DNA of 64,000 nucleotides, taken from positions 239,260 through 303,259 of the forward strand of contig DATAOI010000052.1 in assembly GCA_036265815.1 (NCBI GenBank), written 5' to 3'. This document shows, piece after piece, positions 35,284-45,001 of this stretch (position 1 is its first letter; each line of letters begins with the position of its first letter). Below the pieces are notes generated by a model. That model made no database searches and was not told the origin of the DNA. It saw only the letters and a program-made list of their open reading frames with translations. The translations under genes and the position numbers were made by a program. This DNA comes from Gemmatimonadales bacterium (GTDB lineage Bacteria > Gemmatimonadota > Gemmatimonadetes > Gemmatimonadales > GWC2-71-9).

Positions 35284-36162
35284 TCACCCCCGCAGCCCCG
35301 CCGCCCGCCCGTCCTCCCAACTGCCCGCCGTCAGCGGATGGAACCCACGCCAGATCGCAGCGTAAGGCTCCATCATGAGGCGGATGAACCGCTCCAGCGC
35401 CGCCGGAAAGGGAAACCGGCTGCGGAATTCCAGCGCGGTCACGCCCAGCATGGCGCGGAGATGCCGGCCGAAGCTCTGGGGCGACGAGTACTCCAGCCGA
35501 TAGGCAACGTCGGCCACCGAGAGTCCCGCCATCTCGAACAGATGGGCCGCGTGCAGCAGCCGGATGGCGGCCAGATAGTTCTTGGGCGACGGCAGCCCCG
35601 ACCGGGCAAAACGCGACATCAGCGTGCTCGGTCGTACGCTGAGCTGGTCTGCCAGCCGGGTGACGGTGGGAACCTCCGGGGCCAGGCGGATCATCGCCTC
35701 GAGAAACAGCCGGGCATCCGGCGGCGCCTGGGCGACGCTGTCGAGAATCGGCCCCTGGATCCGAGCCACGGCCCGGGTGGCCGGTTGCCCCACCACCTGC
35801 CGGAGCCGGCTCCACCCGGAAGGCGACGTGACGTCCACCACCTGGCGGACCCCGGACGCGCCCAGGCGGAGAAGCATTTCGCTGGAGCCGGCGTCGTGTT
35901 GGGAGAGGAGCGCGACCGTAGGGATGCCGGGGAACTTGCGCACCAGATGCCCCAGCACCTCCATCTGATCCGGACCGCAGCGGTGGACCGAGACCAGCAC
36001 CGCATCCACCGGCCGCTCCCGAACCGCCCGCATGGCATCGGGAATCGAGTCCCGGTGAAGGACCGCGAAGCAGCCGCTGCCCGCCGCATCGACCCGGAGA
36101 CGCTCCCCCGGTAGCAGGACGGCCGCCACCGTGGCGGCTGATTGGTCGGCTCCGTATGACAC
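35284..36162 (-). CDS. AraC-type transcriptional regulator with receiver-like N-terminus
   Basis: A 292-residue regulator. The first ~150 residues resemble a degenerate receiver (VDAVLVSVHRCGPDQMEVLGHLV, TVALLSQHD). An AraC-type HTH domain follows at about residues 190-275, with SVADVAYRLEYSSPQSFGRHLRAMLGVTALEFR. The start GTG 36162 has GGGGGAACGGG upstream; a longer reading would have an unrelated N-terminus. It is divergent from the kinase-TPR gene and may control it. Ligand or signal unknown. Confidence 0.78.
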   Translation of the reverse strand: MSYGADQSAATVAAVLLPGERLRVDAAGSGCFAVLHRDSIPDAMRAVRERPVDAVLVSVHRCGPDQMEVLGHLVRKFPGIPTVALLSQHDAGSSEMLLRLGASGVRQVVDVTSPSGWSRLRQVVGQPATRAVARIQGPILDSVAQAPPDARLFLEAMIRLAPEVPTVTRLADQLSVRPSTLMSRFARSGLPSPKNYLAAIRLLHAAHLFEMAGLSVADVAYRLEYSSPQSFGRHLRAMLGVTALEFRSRFPFPAALERFIRLMMEPYAAIWRGFHPLTAGSWEDGRAAGLRG

Positions 36163-36356
36163 CCCGTTCCCCCGGCGATATGGTGCATGAGGATGGGAGT
36201 GGCACGTCAACCTGGATTCAACCTGACACACCCCGAAAGCGCGCCCCGCGCAACCATATTCGCGGGGCACGCATCCAACCGGACACCCGGTCGGCCCGTG
36301 TGCCGCGCGCGAGGATCGGGTATATTGCTGGTCCGGTTTCCCATGCCGGTTGGACC

Positions 36357-39300
36357 ATGAACAACTCGACTCTCGATCTCTTCGCCGCGCTTCAGGCCGC
36401 CCTGGGGCCGCAATACCGACTCGAGCGCGAGCTGGGCCGCGGTGGCATGGGAGCCGTCTTCCTCGCCACCGATGCCACGTTGGACCGCCGGGTCGCCATC
36501 AAGGTGGTCCACCCCGAGCTCACCGCTCACCCTTCGATCGCCCGCCGCTTTCTGGCCGAAGCGCGAACCATCGCCCGGCTGCGGCATCCCAACGTCGTCG
36601 CGGTGCACACCGCGGGCAGCACCGACGGTCTGCTCTACTATGTGATGGACGAGGTGGCGGGCGAGAGCCTGCGCCAGCGGCTCACCCGTGAGCCCCGCCT
36701 GGATCCGGCACTGGTGGGCCGGATCGTGGCCGACGTGGCAGCCGCCCTGGACGCCGCCTCGCGGGCCGGCATCGTGCACCGGGACGTCAAGCCGGAGAAC
36801 GTGCTGCTGGAGGAGGCGAGCGGGCGCGCCATGCTCGCCGACTTCGGCATCGCCCGGGCAATGCTGGGCGACGGGTCGGGACCGACCACGGGTCAGGGGG
36901 TGGCGGTGGGAACCCCGGCCTACATGAGCCCGGAGCAGGCCGCAGGTGAGGAGGTCGACGGCCGCAGCGATCTCTACGCGCTGGGCGTCGTTGCCTACGA
37001 GATGCTGGCGGGGCACCCGCCGTTCCAGGGACCCAACCGGGTGGTTGTCTCCAAGCATATCGCCGAACGCCCCGTACCGATCGAGCGGGTGCGCCCCGAC
37101 GCTCCCCGCCGCCTGGCGGCGAGCGTCATGAAAGCGCTGGAAAAGCATCCGGCCGAACGGTGGCAGAGCGGGGAGGAGCTCCGCCAGGCGCTGAGCGGGG
37201 AGCGCCCCGTCGAGTCCCCGGCCAGGCGTCGCCGTCGGCCGCTTCTCACGGCAGTCGGCGTCGGCCTGGCGGCGCTCGCGGCCGGCATTGGCCTGATTCA
37301 CCGGTCGCCCGGGCCGCCGGCGGGCGTGAACCCCCGCCATTCGATCCTGGTGCTCCCCTTCGACAACCTGCGGGACGATCGCTCGGTCGACTGGCTGCGC
37401 GACGCCAGCCCCAGCATGCTGGGGCTCAACCTCTCGCAGTGGAACGACCTGTCGGTGGTCGATCACGAGCGGCTGCACGATCTGCTGAGCCGGCACCGGC
37501 TGCGGCGGGGCGCGGATATCGGCCTGGACATGGCACGCCGGCTGGCCCGGGAGGCCGGGGTCTGGACCGTGGTCCTGGGCGACTTCTCCCAGGCGGGCGA
37601 CTCCCTCCATCTGGCCGCGCGAGTCTACGACGTGGCCAGCGGCGCACGGGTGGACATCGCCCGGGTGGACGACCGGACCGGCGCCGACGTGCGGCCGCTG
37701 TTCGACGAGCTCGCGGCCAAGCTGCTCGACCTGTCGGGCGCGCCGAACGAGGTCCGCATCGGCCTGGCCCGGTCCACCACCGCCTCGCTTGAGGCATACC
37801 GGGCGTACCTCACCGGCGTGGAGCAGCTCAATCGTTGGGATCTGGCCGGCGCGGAACGAGAGTTTCAGCGCGCCAGCACCATCGACACGACTTTTGGTCT
37901 GGCGTACTACAAGCTCGCGCTCACCCGGGGCTGGCTGGTCGGCATCAAGGATTCGACGGCCGATCGCGCCATCGTGCGTGCCACCACGTACTCATCCAAT
38001 CTGCCCATTCATGAGCGCACCATCATCAATGCGTATGGAGCGTTTCTGGCGGGGGAATTTCCCCAGGCCCGGGGCCTGTACCAGCAGCTCATTCGCCGCG
38101 ACTCGACCGACGCGGATGCCTGGTACGGACTGGGCGAGGCATGGTTCCACGATACCGCCGGAGTCGATGAGGCGCCCTACTGGACGCAGGCGATGCGGGG
38201 CTTCAAGCATGCGTTGACCCTGGACCCGGATTACGCCCTGGCCTACGAGCACGTGCAGGCCATGTTGGGCCTGGCCGCCGGCGCCCGGCCGTCCGTGGCA
38301 CTGGTCGCCCCCGACTCGTTCGCTCCGGCACGGGGTCGCGAGGGCCAATCGCTGATCGACAGCACCACGCTGGCCGCCGCGCTGCGCCGGGCCAGGACCG
38401 AGGTGCAGGCCAGCGCCCGGACCTGGGTCACCATCCAGCCCACCACCTTGCGGGCGCACGGCGCCATGGTCGACGCCTACCTGGCCGCTCGCAACTATCC
38501 CGCGGCGTTCGCCGAGGTCGACCGCTTCAAGCAGACCTCACCAGAGCATCCGGAGTCGCCCTTCGTCGAGGCGCGGATCCGTTTCGCCTCCGGCGAGGTG
38601 GACCGGGCGGCCGCCGAGCTCAAGACCACGCTCGATTCGGTCGCGCCGCAGGATTTTCGCCGCTACGAGGGGGTACCGACCGTGGTGCAGGACATCGCCG
38701 CGGCGGCCAATGTCTTCGCCTATCAGGGCGACCTGGCGAGCGCGGCCAAGGCGATCGACCTCGCCGATCAGGTGCGGCGCGAGGTCATCCAGCACCCGGG
38801 GAGTCCCACCGACGGCCCGTTCAACTCCTCCTGGCGGCGGATGGCGCTGGGCGACCTCTATTACGCCACGGGCGGCCCCGCGGCATCTCTCCGCCAGGTC
38901 TGGCAGAGCGCGGCGGAGGCGGGGCGGGTGGCACCGACGGACCAGCGCCGGCACTTCGCCCACACCGGCGCCTCCGCGGCCATCGGCCTCTTCACCGGCC
39001 TGGCGGCGGACACCACCGCGCTCACCGAATACCGAGCGATGACCGATGAGCCCCTGGGCCGCGAGGTCCGGGCACTCCTGGCGCTGAGCCGCGGCGACTC
39101 GACCGGAGCGCGCCGCACCCTGGCCGAGCCGGACACGGCCGACAAGTCGGAACACATGTACATGGACTTTCGCCGGCCCCTCGCCGCCCAAGCCTATTAC
39201 CTGCTCGGCGACTATCAAGCGACCTTGAGGGCCCTCAAGGATTTCGAGCCCGATGCGTTCTGGACCCACGGATTCGACGCCCGTTGGGGCATGCTGGGCC

Positions 39301-39467
39301 GGGTCCGCCTGCTCCGCGCCGCCGCCTACGAACAGCTCGGCCGCCGAGCCGAGGCAAGGCTGGAGTACCATCAGGTGTTGACCCAGTGGCGGTCGGCCGA
39401 CGAGGCGCTCCGCCCGTTCGTGCGCCAAGCAGAGCAGGGCCTGGCGCGGCTGGGGGCGGCCGGCTGA
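36357..39467 (+). CDS. Ser/Thr protein kinase with periplasmic TolB-like domain and TPR repeats
   Basis: A 1036-residue protein. Kinase domain about residues 20-285: GRGGMG (28-33), Lys49, HRDVKPENV (about 140), DFG (about 162), SPEQ for APE. A transmembrane span at about 290-310 follows an RRRRR stop-transfer. Outside comes a TolB/adenylate-cyclase-associated-like domain, from ILVLPFDNLRDD to about 470, and then TPR-like helical repeats to the end. It senses from the periplasm and phosphorylates cytoplasmic targets. ATG 36357 gives the conventional N-terminus; TATATT at 36321 may be its -10. Confidence 0.93.
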   Translation: MNNSTLDLFAALQAALGPQYRLERELGRGGMGAVFLATDATLDRRVAIKVVHPELTAHPSIARRFLAEARTIARLRHPNVVAVHTAGSTDGLLYYVMDEVAGESLRQRLTREPRLDPALVGRIVADVAAALDAASRAGIVHRDVKPENVLLEEASGRAMLADFGIARAMLGDGSGPTTGQGVAVGTPAYMSPEQAAGEEVDGRSDLYALGVVAYEMLAGHPPFQGPNRVVVSKHIAERPVPIERVRPDAPRRLAASVMKALEKHPAERWQSGEELRQALSGERPVESPARRRRRPLLTAVGVGLAALAAGIGLIHRSPGPPAGVNPRHSILVLPFDNLRDDRSVDWLRDASPSMLGLNLSQWNDLSVVDHERLHDLLSRHRLRRGADIGLDMARRLAREAGVWTVVLGDFSQAGDSLHLAARVYDVASGARVDIARVDDRTGADVRPLFDELAAKLLDLSGAPNEVRIGLARSTTASLEAYRAYLTGVEQLNRWDLAGAEREFQRASTIDTTFGLAYYKLALTRGWLVGIKDSTADRAIVRATTYSSNLPIHERTIINAYGAFLAGEFPQARGLYQQLIRRDSTDADAWYGLGEAWFHDTAGVDEAPYWTQAMRGFKHALTLDPDYALAYEHVQAMLGLAAGARPSVALVAPDSFAPARGREGQSLIDSTTLAAALRRARTEVQASARTWVTIQPTTLRAHGAMVDAYLAARNYPAAFAEVDRFKQTSPEHPESPFVEARIRFASGEVDRAAAELKTTLDSVAPQDFRRYEGVPTVVQDIAAAANVFAYQGDLASAAKAIDLADQVRREVIQHPGSPTDGPFNSSWRRMALGDLYYATGGPAASLRQVWQSAAEAGRVAPTDQRRHFAHTGASAAIGLFTGLAADTTALTEYRAMTDEPLGREVRALLALSRGDSTGARRTLAEPDTADKSEHMYMDFRRPLAAQAYYLLGDYQATLRALKDFEPDAFWTHGFDARWGMLGRVRLLRAAAYEQLGRRAEARLEYHQVLTQWRSADEALRPFVRQAEQGLARLGAAG

Positions 39468-39515
39468 GCCGGCCGGCCGCTTACCCTAACGCTGTGCCCC
39501 GGTTACATTTGAGGT

Positions 39516-39915
39516 GCCTCTGGTCGGGCGTGATGGTCGCGGGCGTCGCAAGGCGCTCCGAGGAAAGTCCGAGCTCCACAGGGTAGACTGCCAGGTAACG
39601 CCTGGGCGCCGAAAGGCGACGGACAGGGCCACAGAGAATAGACCGCCTCGAGCCCCCGCAAGCGGGTAGAGGTAAGGGTGAAACGGTGGGGTAAGAGCCC
39701 ACCGCGGCGCTGGTAACAGCGGCGGCACGGTAACCCCCAGTCGGAGCAAGGCCAAATAAGCGGCGTGGTGTGACCCACACCGACAATACAAGCCGCGGGT
39801 AGGCTGCTAGAGGTGGCCGGCGACGGCCATCCCAGACAGATGACCATCCCCCGCGTTCCGAGCGCAATCGGCTCAGAGGCGGGGAACAGAACTCGGCTTA
39901 CGGCCCGACCAGCGG
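39516..39915 (+). ncRNA. rnpB: RNase P RNA (class A)
   Basis: Class A RNase P RNA. The core GAGGAAAGTCCGAGCTCC starts near 39560, GCCAGGTAACGCC and CACAGAGAATAGACCG follow, AGGTAAGGGTGAAA is the L8-P4 part, and GGAGCAAGGCCAAATA and GGGTAGGCTGCT near 39800. Helix P1 is formed by CTGGTCGGGC at 39520-39529 and GCCCGACCAG at 39903-39912. The 3' core GAACTCGGCTTA precedes it. Catalytic subunit for tRNA 5' processing; its protein partner rnpA lies 6 kb away. Confidence 0.97.
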
Positions 39916-39945
39916 CGGCCCTCCGGACCCGGTTCGGAGGGCCGC
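39915..39945 (+). terminator. hairpin after rnpB
   Basis: Perfect 11-bp stem GCGGCCCTCCG / CGGAGGGCCGC with a 9-nt loop, directly after the rnpB P1 helix. No U-tract follows, so termination may be weak or Rho-aided. Confidence 0.6.
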
Positions 39946-40019
39946 TCGCATGCTGAGAGCCGTCCCGAATCCACGGCCCTCGGGTTACCTTTGCTTCCGA
40001 ACCTTGAGGGGGAAACCCG

Positions 40020-40802
40020 ATGCTCGCACAGTCCGCCGCGGTGACGATCCTGGCAACCCTGCTGGCCGTCCACGCCGGCACCGAGGCGCCGCTCACGGCC
40101 AAGTACCGGGTCGATCAGACTCTGACCCAGGAGATCGACGCCACCTCGGCGGGGAAGGGAAAGCAGAGCCTTTCGTTCACCACCTCGAGCTTTCTCACGC
40201 TGACCCTGACCGACAGCGTCGGCGGCAAGGCCGTCAAGGTCGTGGTCGACTCGATGCGGGCGGACAGCACCGCGCCGATACCCGCCAACGTCTTCGACAG
40301 TGCGCGGGGATCGGAGTATCATGGCTTCCTGAGCGCAGCGGGAAAGCTTTCCGAGCTCGAGCTGGTGAGCTCGTCGGCGGCGGCCGCCAAGGTTCAGGGA
40401 TTCCTCTCCGATTTCTTCCCCTGGGTCAAGGCAGGCGTGAAAGTGGGCGAGCATTGGGCGGATACCAGCTCCAAGACTACCGCGAACGGCTCCGATAGCG
40501 TCGTGGTCAAACGGATCGTGGCCTACCACGCGATGGGCAACGAGACCCGCAACGCACGCAAGGCGGTCCGCATCGCCAGCCAGTACAGCTCTAATGTGCT
40601 GGGTACCCAGCCGACGCCGAACGGCCCGGCAAAGATCGAAGGTACGGGCAGCGGCACGGGCGTCTACTTCGTGAGCCCTGACGGCACCTATCTCGGCGGC
40701 GACTGGCGCCTGCAGTCCGCCCTCAAGATCTCGGGCGCCTTCGCGGACAATCCCCTTCCTATCACGATCACGCAGACGACCAAAGTCACGGCGCTCAAAT
40801 GA
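40020..40802 (+). CDS. secreted hypothetical protein (paralogue 1)
   Basis: A 260-residue secreted protein with an N-terminal hydrophobic leader (AVTILATLLAVHAGTEA). The rest is beta-rich: an opening YRVDQTLTQEI, LTLTDSVGG, LSAAGKLSELEL, FPWVKAGVKVGEHW and GGDWRLQSAL. It shares order and several motifs with the next gene (YR...D..L..., LS..G.L..L, G..W.D...). Both look like a secreted family of unknown function. It starts with ATG about 107 nt after rnpB, with GGGGGAA upstream. Confidence 0.7.
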   Translation: MLAQSAAVTILATLLAVHAGTEAPLTAKYRVDQTLTQEIDATSAGKGKQSLSFTTSSFLTLTLTDSVGGKAVKVVVDSMRADSTAPIPANVFDSARGSEYHGFLSAAGKLSELELVSSSAAAAKVQGFLSDFFPWVKAGVKVGEHWADTSSKTTANGSDSVVVKRIVAYHAMGNETRNARKAVRIASQYSSNVLGTQPTPNGPAKIEGTGSGTGVYFVSPDGTYLGGDWRLQSALKISGAFADNPLPITITQTTKVTALK

Positions 40803-40815
40803 AACGGAGCCGCCC

Positions 40816-41700
40816 ATGAAAGCGGGACGGCTCCTGGCCACGGGTCTGCTGCTGGCCGGGTGCAGCTCCAGCACCAGCGGCAAAGAGGCCGGCGCGCCCG
40901 CGCCCGCTCCGGGGCCGCCGCGCGCGGGTGCGGTGACGCCGACCGCGGGTGGCAAGGGTCCAGCGGTCACCTACCGTCCCGCGCGGAGCGTGGGATATCG
41001 GCTGGAGCGGCACGACAGCCTCACGCTGCAGTACCCCGGCGGCGCCACCCAGGAGCAGATACGCGATCGGATCGCGCACCTCCACCTGACGGTGGCCGAA
41101 TCGGGCACCCCTGGCGCTTATCAGGTGGTCATCGTGCTGGATTCGCTGCAGGCGCTGGAGAATGGTGTTCCGGTCCCGCCCGATTCCGTTGCCGCGGCCA
41201 GCGGCGCACGCTGGACCGGCAGCTTGACGCCCAACGGCGATCTCTCGCCGCTCAAGGCCGACCGCCCGGGCACTCTCACGGATGAGCTGACCGGAAGGCT
41301 GCAGCTGCTGTTCCCCAGGCTCCCCGCGGGCGGGGTGCGCGACGGCATGGAGTGGACCGACAGCACCAGCTACAAGCTCGTGGCCGATGCGTTTCCCGGC
41401 ACCGAACACGTCATCACCAGGTATCGTGCCGCCGGTGGGGCCACCGAGGGGAAAACGGTCACACTCCAGAGTGCCGGGTCCTACAGCAGGTCGGGGACAC
41501 GGCTACAGGGTGATCAGGAGCTGCAGATGACGGCCACGGGCGCGCGTCACGGGGCGCAGCAGATCGGATTTGACGGCATCATGCTCTCCTCCCGGGGCAA
41601 CGACGCCGGCGACATGACCATCACAGTGCCCGCCGTCGGTCAGACGGTCCCGGTCAAGCAGTCGGGCAGCTATTCGATCGTCTCCACCACCTCCCACTGA
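40816..41700 (+). CDS. lipoprotein paralogue (paralogue 2)
   Basis: A 294-residue lipoprotein, Cys16 in lipobox LLAGC. After an Ala/Pro/Ser-rich linker the core is beta-rich (VGYRLERHDSLTLQY, YQVVIVLDSLQAL, WTGSLTPNGDLSPL, GGVRDGMEWTDSTSY). The same order of motifs appears in the preceding gene, 13 nt upstream, which suggests an old duplication. Probably outer-membrane or periplasmic. Function unknown. Confidence 0.72.
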   Translation: MKAGRLLATGLLLAGCSSSTSGKEAGAPAPAPGPPRAGAVTPTAGGKGPAVTYRPARSVGYRLERHDSLTLQYPGGATQEQIRDRIAHLHLTVAESGTPGAYQVVIVLDSLQALENGVPVPPDSVAAASGARWTGSLTPNGDLSPLKADRPGTLTDELTGRLQLLFPRLPAGGVRDGMEWTDSTSYKLVADAFPGTEHVITRYRAAGGATEGKTVTLQSAGSYSRSGTRLQGDQELQMTATGARHGAQQIGFDGIMLSSRGNDAGDMTITVPAVGQTVPVKQSGSYSIVSTTSH

Positions 41701-41721
41701 GCCGGCGGCAGCCGCCTGATG

Positions 41722-42132
41722 TCAGTGCACCGGCTCGAACGGTCGCTCGGATTCCCGGGCGGCCGGTTGACGGGCAGCGATGTCGTCGATCTCGGTTTGG
41801 GCCGCGTCCCGACTCGCCAGCGGCCGGAGGAACGCGCCCAGTCCGCCACCCACCACCAGGCCAATCAGGGCGTACAGGCGCTTCTCCCGGCGTTCGCGGG
41901 TCCGCCGTCGGTGCACCTCGCGCTGGATACGGGCCACCGTCTTGGCGGCACCGCCCCGGAGCTCCTCCAGCTCGCGGCCGAGGCGTTGACGGGTCTTGGT
42001 GCCTTCCGCCGGGGCGAAGAGCAGAGCCGACCCCGCGCCCAGCGCAAGCGCGATCAGGGCCAGCGTGAAAAATCCTCCGCCCCCCTCCGCCTCCGGGGGC
42101 TCGAGGTCGAAATCGTTGGTATCCATTGGCAT
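41722..42132 (-). CDS. YtxH-like small membrane protein
   Basis: A 136-residue protein starting MPMDTNDFDLEPPEAEGG, then a hydrophobic span at about 21-40 and the signature helical region GRELEELRGGAAKTVARIQREVHRRR. A second hydrophobic span YALIGLVVGGGLGAFL lies at about 87-103. This is the YtxH-type arrangement. Function unknown. It converges with paralogue 2, 21 nt between stops. Downstream of dnaN on the same strand, but the dnaN terminator separates them. Confidence 0.75.
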   Translation of the reverse strand: MPMDTNDFDLEPPEAEGGGGFFTLALIALALGAGSALLFAPAEGTKTRQRLGRELEELRGGAAKTVARIQREVHRRRTRERREKRLYALIGLVVGGGLGAFLRPLASRDAAQTEIDDIAARQPAARESERPFEPVH

Positions 42133-42181
42133 ATGAACTCCCAGACCGAACTGATGGTTCGCATCGGACCTAACCCGCCGG

Positions 42182-42217
42182 AAAATAAATGTGCCCGCAG
42201 CGTCCTGCTGCGGGCAC
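42182..42217 (-). terminator. intrinsic terminator of dnaN
   Basis: On the minus strand, GTGCCCGCAGC, loop AGGAC, GCTGCGGGCAC: an 11-bp perfect stem followed by ATTTATTTT. A good factor-independent terminator 22 nt after the dnaN stop. Confidence 0.85.
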
Positions 42218-42238
42218 CGTCACCTCGTGCCGCTCGGC

Positions 42239-43354
42239 TCAATCCACCAGCCTCAGTGGCATGACCAGCGTCAGATAGCTCGACGGATCGTCCCAGCCCA
42301 CCGGCTCGCAGGTGGCCGCGCGCTCCGGTGCCTTGAAGGTGAGGCGGACCTCGTCGGTGGGAATGTACTTGAGGATCTCGAGCAGATACGCCGCGTTGAA
42401 GCCGATCTCCAGCGGGTCGCCCTCGTAGCTCACCGTCAACTCCTCCTGGGCCTCGCCCAGGTCCGGCGTCTGGACCGAGAGCTTGCAGGACCCGTTGGCG
42501 AAGGCCATCCGGATCCGGTGGGTCTGGTCGCTCGCGACGATGCTCATCCGCCGGAGCGCGGACGCGAACGCCGCCTTGTCGGCCGTGGCGGACTTGTCGT
42601 TCTCCCGCGGGATCACCTGCTCGTAGTTGGGATACGGCCCCTCGATGAGCCGGGTGAAGATCTGGGTGCTGCTGGAGCGGAAGCCGAGGTGGTTCTCGCT
42701 CCGCGCGATATCGACCTCTTCGTCGCTGCCGAAGAGCCGGCGAATCTGCTCCAGCGCCTTGGGCGGCACGATGAGATCTGCCTGGGCCGAGCTGCCGGCT
42801 GGCGGCGTGGGCACGTCCATCCGGGCGAGCCGGTGACCGTTGGTGGCCACCATCCGCATCCGCTCGGGCCGGAGCTCCCAGAGCACGCCGTTCAGGATCG
42901 GCCGGCTCTCCTCGGTGCTGGCCGCGAAGGCCACGTGCCCGATCAGCTTCTGCAGGTCCTTGGACGAAGTCCGCCAGCCACCCTCGAACTTGACCGACGG
43001 GAACGCGGGAAACTCTTCCCGCGGAAGGCCCAGGAGCCGGAACCTGGAGCGGCCGCACTCGATAGTGACCCGCTGCTCTCCAGAGGCAGTGAGCCGGATG
43101 GCCGCGCTGGGCAGCTCCCGCACGATCTCGACCAGCTTGCGGGCCGGCAACGTGATCGCACCCTCCTGCTCCACCGAGGCCGACACCGTGGTGCTCACCG
43201 CGATGTCGAGATCGGTGCCGGAGAGACGGATCCCGTCTTTCGTGGCTTCGAGCAGGATGTTCGAGAGGATCGGCAACGTCGTCTTGGCGGGTACGCTGGC
43301 CGCCACCGCGACGAGACCTTCCTGGAGCTGCTCCCGCGTGATCGTGAGCTTCAT
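42239..43354 (-). CDS. dnaN: DNA polymerase III beta sliding clamp
   Basis: A 371-residue clamp of normal length with three repeated domains (about 1-120, 130-245, 250-371). It starts MKLTITREQLQEGLVAVA, has PARKLVEIVRELP and HVAFAASTEESRPILNGVLWEL, and ends SSYLTLVMPLRLVD, the typical tail. It encircles DNA and tethers polymerase III. ATG 43354 has AAGGAG 5 nt upstream. It lies downstream of dnaA on the same strand, the common order, and ends at a good intrinsic terminator. Confidence 0.98.
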   Translation of the reverse strand: MKLTITREQLQEGLVAVAASVPAKTTLPILSNILLEATKDGIRLSGTDLDIAVSTTVSASVEQEGAITLPARKLVEIVRELPSAAIRLTASGEQRVTIECGRSRFRLLGLPREEFPAFPSVKFEGGWRTSSKDLQKLIGHVAFAASTEESRPILNGVLWELRPERMRMVATNGHRLARMDVPTPPAGSSAQADLIVPPKALEQIRRLFGSDEEVDIARSENHLGFRSSSTQIFTRLIEGPYPNYEQVIPRENDKSATADKAAFASALRRMSIVASDQTHRIRMAFANGSCKLSVQTPDLGEAQEELTVSYEGDPLEIGFNAAYLLEILKYIPTDEVRLTFKAPERAATCEPVGWDDPSSYLTLVMPLRLVD

Positions 43355-43388
43355 GCCGCTCCTTCAGACGAGGCTCTAAGTAAGACTG

Positions 43389-43480
43389 CTTTTCTATTTA
43401 TATATACTAGCAGCAGTAGTAGAGGGTCTGGAAATGTGGAGCGTCGCGATAAAGCACCTGCGGATCCGCACTTATCGCGA
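43389..43480. other. candidate origin element (AT tract, TAG trios, inverted repeat)
   Basis: In the 221-bp dnaN-dnaA gap. AT-rich tract at 43389-43409, then TAG CAG CAG TAG TAG at 43408-43422, similar to DnaA-trio elements. Then inverted TCGCGATAA / TTATCGCGA at 43444-43452 and 43472-43480. The tract also covers the dnaN promoter. Canonical TTATCCACA boxes are not seen here. Tentative. Confidence 0.45.
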
Positions 43481-43575
43481 TCCATCCGTGTCGAGAGCGT
43501 GTGTGCCATGGGGACGGGCACCGCGTACTCTCCACCACAATCCAGAGTTCCCACATCTCCCGCCGCTCGCGGGGA

Positions 43576-44961
43576 TCATTCTGCGCACAACTCCTGGCGC
43601 GCATGCTCGACCCGCTCCCGAAAGGTGCGGTCGCGCGACATCTGCCGGCTCACCTTGTCGACGCTGTGAATGACCGTCGAGTGGTCTCGACCGCCGAAGG
43701 CCTGACCGATCTCCACCAGCTGCATCTCCAGCAGCTCGCGCGCAAGGTACATGGCAATCTGCCGCGGTACCGTGAGGGTCTTGATGCGCGCCTTGGAGCG
43801 GAGCCCGTCCGGCGTGACTCCCCAGCGCCGGGCCACCACCTCCTGCACCTTGTTGATCGAGGGCATCGCCTTGGGGATGCCGCCGGTGTCCTCGCCGGGC
43901 CGGATCTTGTCCGACAGTGCCTCCCGGGCGAGCTCGATCGAGACTTCCTTGTGCTTGAGCGAGGCGAACAGAAGCAGCTTGATGATGCAGCCTTCGAGCT
44001 CCCGAACATTGGAGCGCACGTGCTCTGCGATGAAACGCAGCACATCGTCCGGGATGGTGAGCTCCAGGTGGTCCTGCTCCTGCTTCTTCCGCAGGATGGC
44101 GATCCGGTGCTCCAGATCCGGCTGGCCGATGTCGGCCACCATGCCCCACTCGAAGCGGCTCACCAGCCGGGCCTCCAGCCCGGGGATCTCCTTGGGCGGG
44201 CGGTCGGAGGTGAGCACGATCTGCTTGTTGCCCTCGTACAGGGCATTGAACGTGTGGAAGAACTCCTCCTGGGTCATCTCCTTGCCTTCCAGGAAATGGA
44301 CGTCGTCCACCAGGAAGAGATCCACGTCGCTGCGGTAGCGCCGGCGGAACTCCGGCATGGTCCGGCTGTGGATGCTCTCGATCACCTCGTTGATGAACTG
44401 CTCGGCGCCGACGTAAAGGATCCGGGTCTCCGGTATCCGCTGGCAGACGGCCTGGGCGATCGCCTGCATCAGGTGGGTCTTGCCCAGCCCGGTGGCGCCA
44501 TAGATGAAGAGCGGGTTGTAGGTCTTGCCCGGCGACTCGGCCGCCGCGTGCGCCGCGGCGGCCGCCAGCTCGTTGGATTTGCCGATGACGAAAGTGTCGA
44601 AGGTGTACCGCTCGTTCAGCGGCTGGGTACTGGGATTCGTTGGGACGGCGGCCACGGGAGCCGGAGTAGCGGGCGCCACGAAGAAATCCATCTGGGGACG
44701 CTTCTGCCGATCCTCGTGCACTCGGAACACCACCGAGGTCGGCTGGCCGAGCACCGGCTCGGCGAGTCGAGAGAGGATGGTCGCGTGTTTGGTCTCGTTC
44801 CACTCGACGGCGAACTGGTCAGGCGCTCCAACGATGAGACGGCCCTCGTCCAGGGCGATCGCCTCGGTCGGCTCGAGCCAGGTCCGGATCGTGTGATCAG
44901 GAAGTTCGCGGTGCGCCTCATCGAGGATCCGCTTCCATGCGTCTTTCGCGGATAGCTGCAT
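43576..44961 (-). CDS. dnaA: chromosomal replication initiator protein DnaA
   Basis: A 461-residue DnaA. Domain I is about residues 1-80 ([23 protein letters not shown]). A Pro/Ala linker follows, then the AAA+ domain with Walker [16 protein letters not shown], Walker [10 protein letters not shown], and sensor/arginine-finger segments [10 protein letters not shown]. Domain IV ends the protein with the DnaA-box-binding signature [17 protein letters not shown] 44961 gives the standard N-terminus. Its promoter holds a DnaA box, so autoregulation is likely. dnaN is 221 bp downstream. Confidence 0.98.
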   Translation of the reverse strand: MQLSAKDAWKRILDEAHRELPDHTIRTWLEPTEAIALDEGRLIVGAPDQFAVEWNETKHATILSRLAEPVLGQPTSVVFRVHEDRQKRPQMDFFVAPATPAPVAAVPTNPSTQPLNERYTFDTFVIGKSNELAAAAAHAAAESPGKTYNPLFIYGATGLGKTHLMQAIAQAVCQRIPETRILYVGAEQFINEVIESIHSRTMPEFRRRYRSDVDLFLVDDVHFLEGKEMTQEEFFHTFNALYEGNKQIVLTSDRPPKEIPGLEARLVSRFEWGMVADIGQPDLEHRIAILRKKQEQDHLELTIPDDVLRFIAEHVRSNVRELEGCIIKLLLFASLKHKEVSIELAREALSDKIRPGEDTGGIPKAMPSINKVQEVVARRWGVTPDGLRSKARIKTLTVPRQIAMYLARELLEMQLVEIGQAFGGRDHSTVIHSVDKVSRQMSRDRTFRERVEHARQELCAE

Positions 44962-45001
44962 CAGTACTCGAAAACGGTGGGAGATTTTTCAAGGGCAGGA
45001 G

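Noticed and set aside
39941..39960. Strong U-tract terminator after rnpB
   Set aside because: The stem is good but no T-run follows, so only a hairpin is reported.
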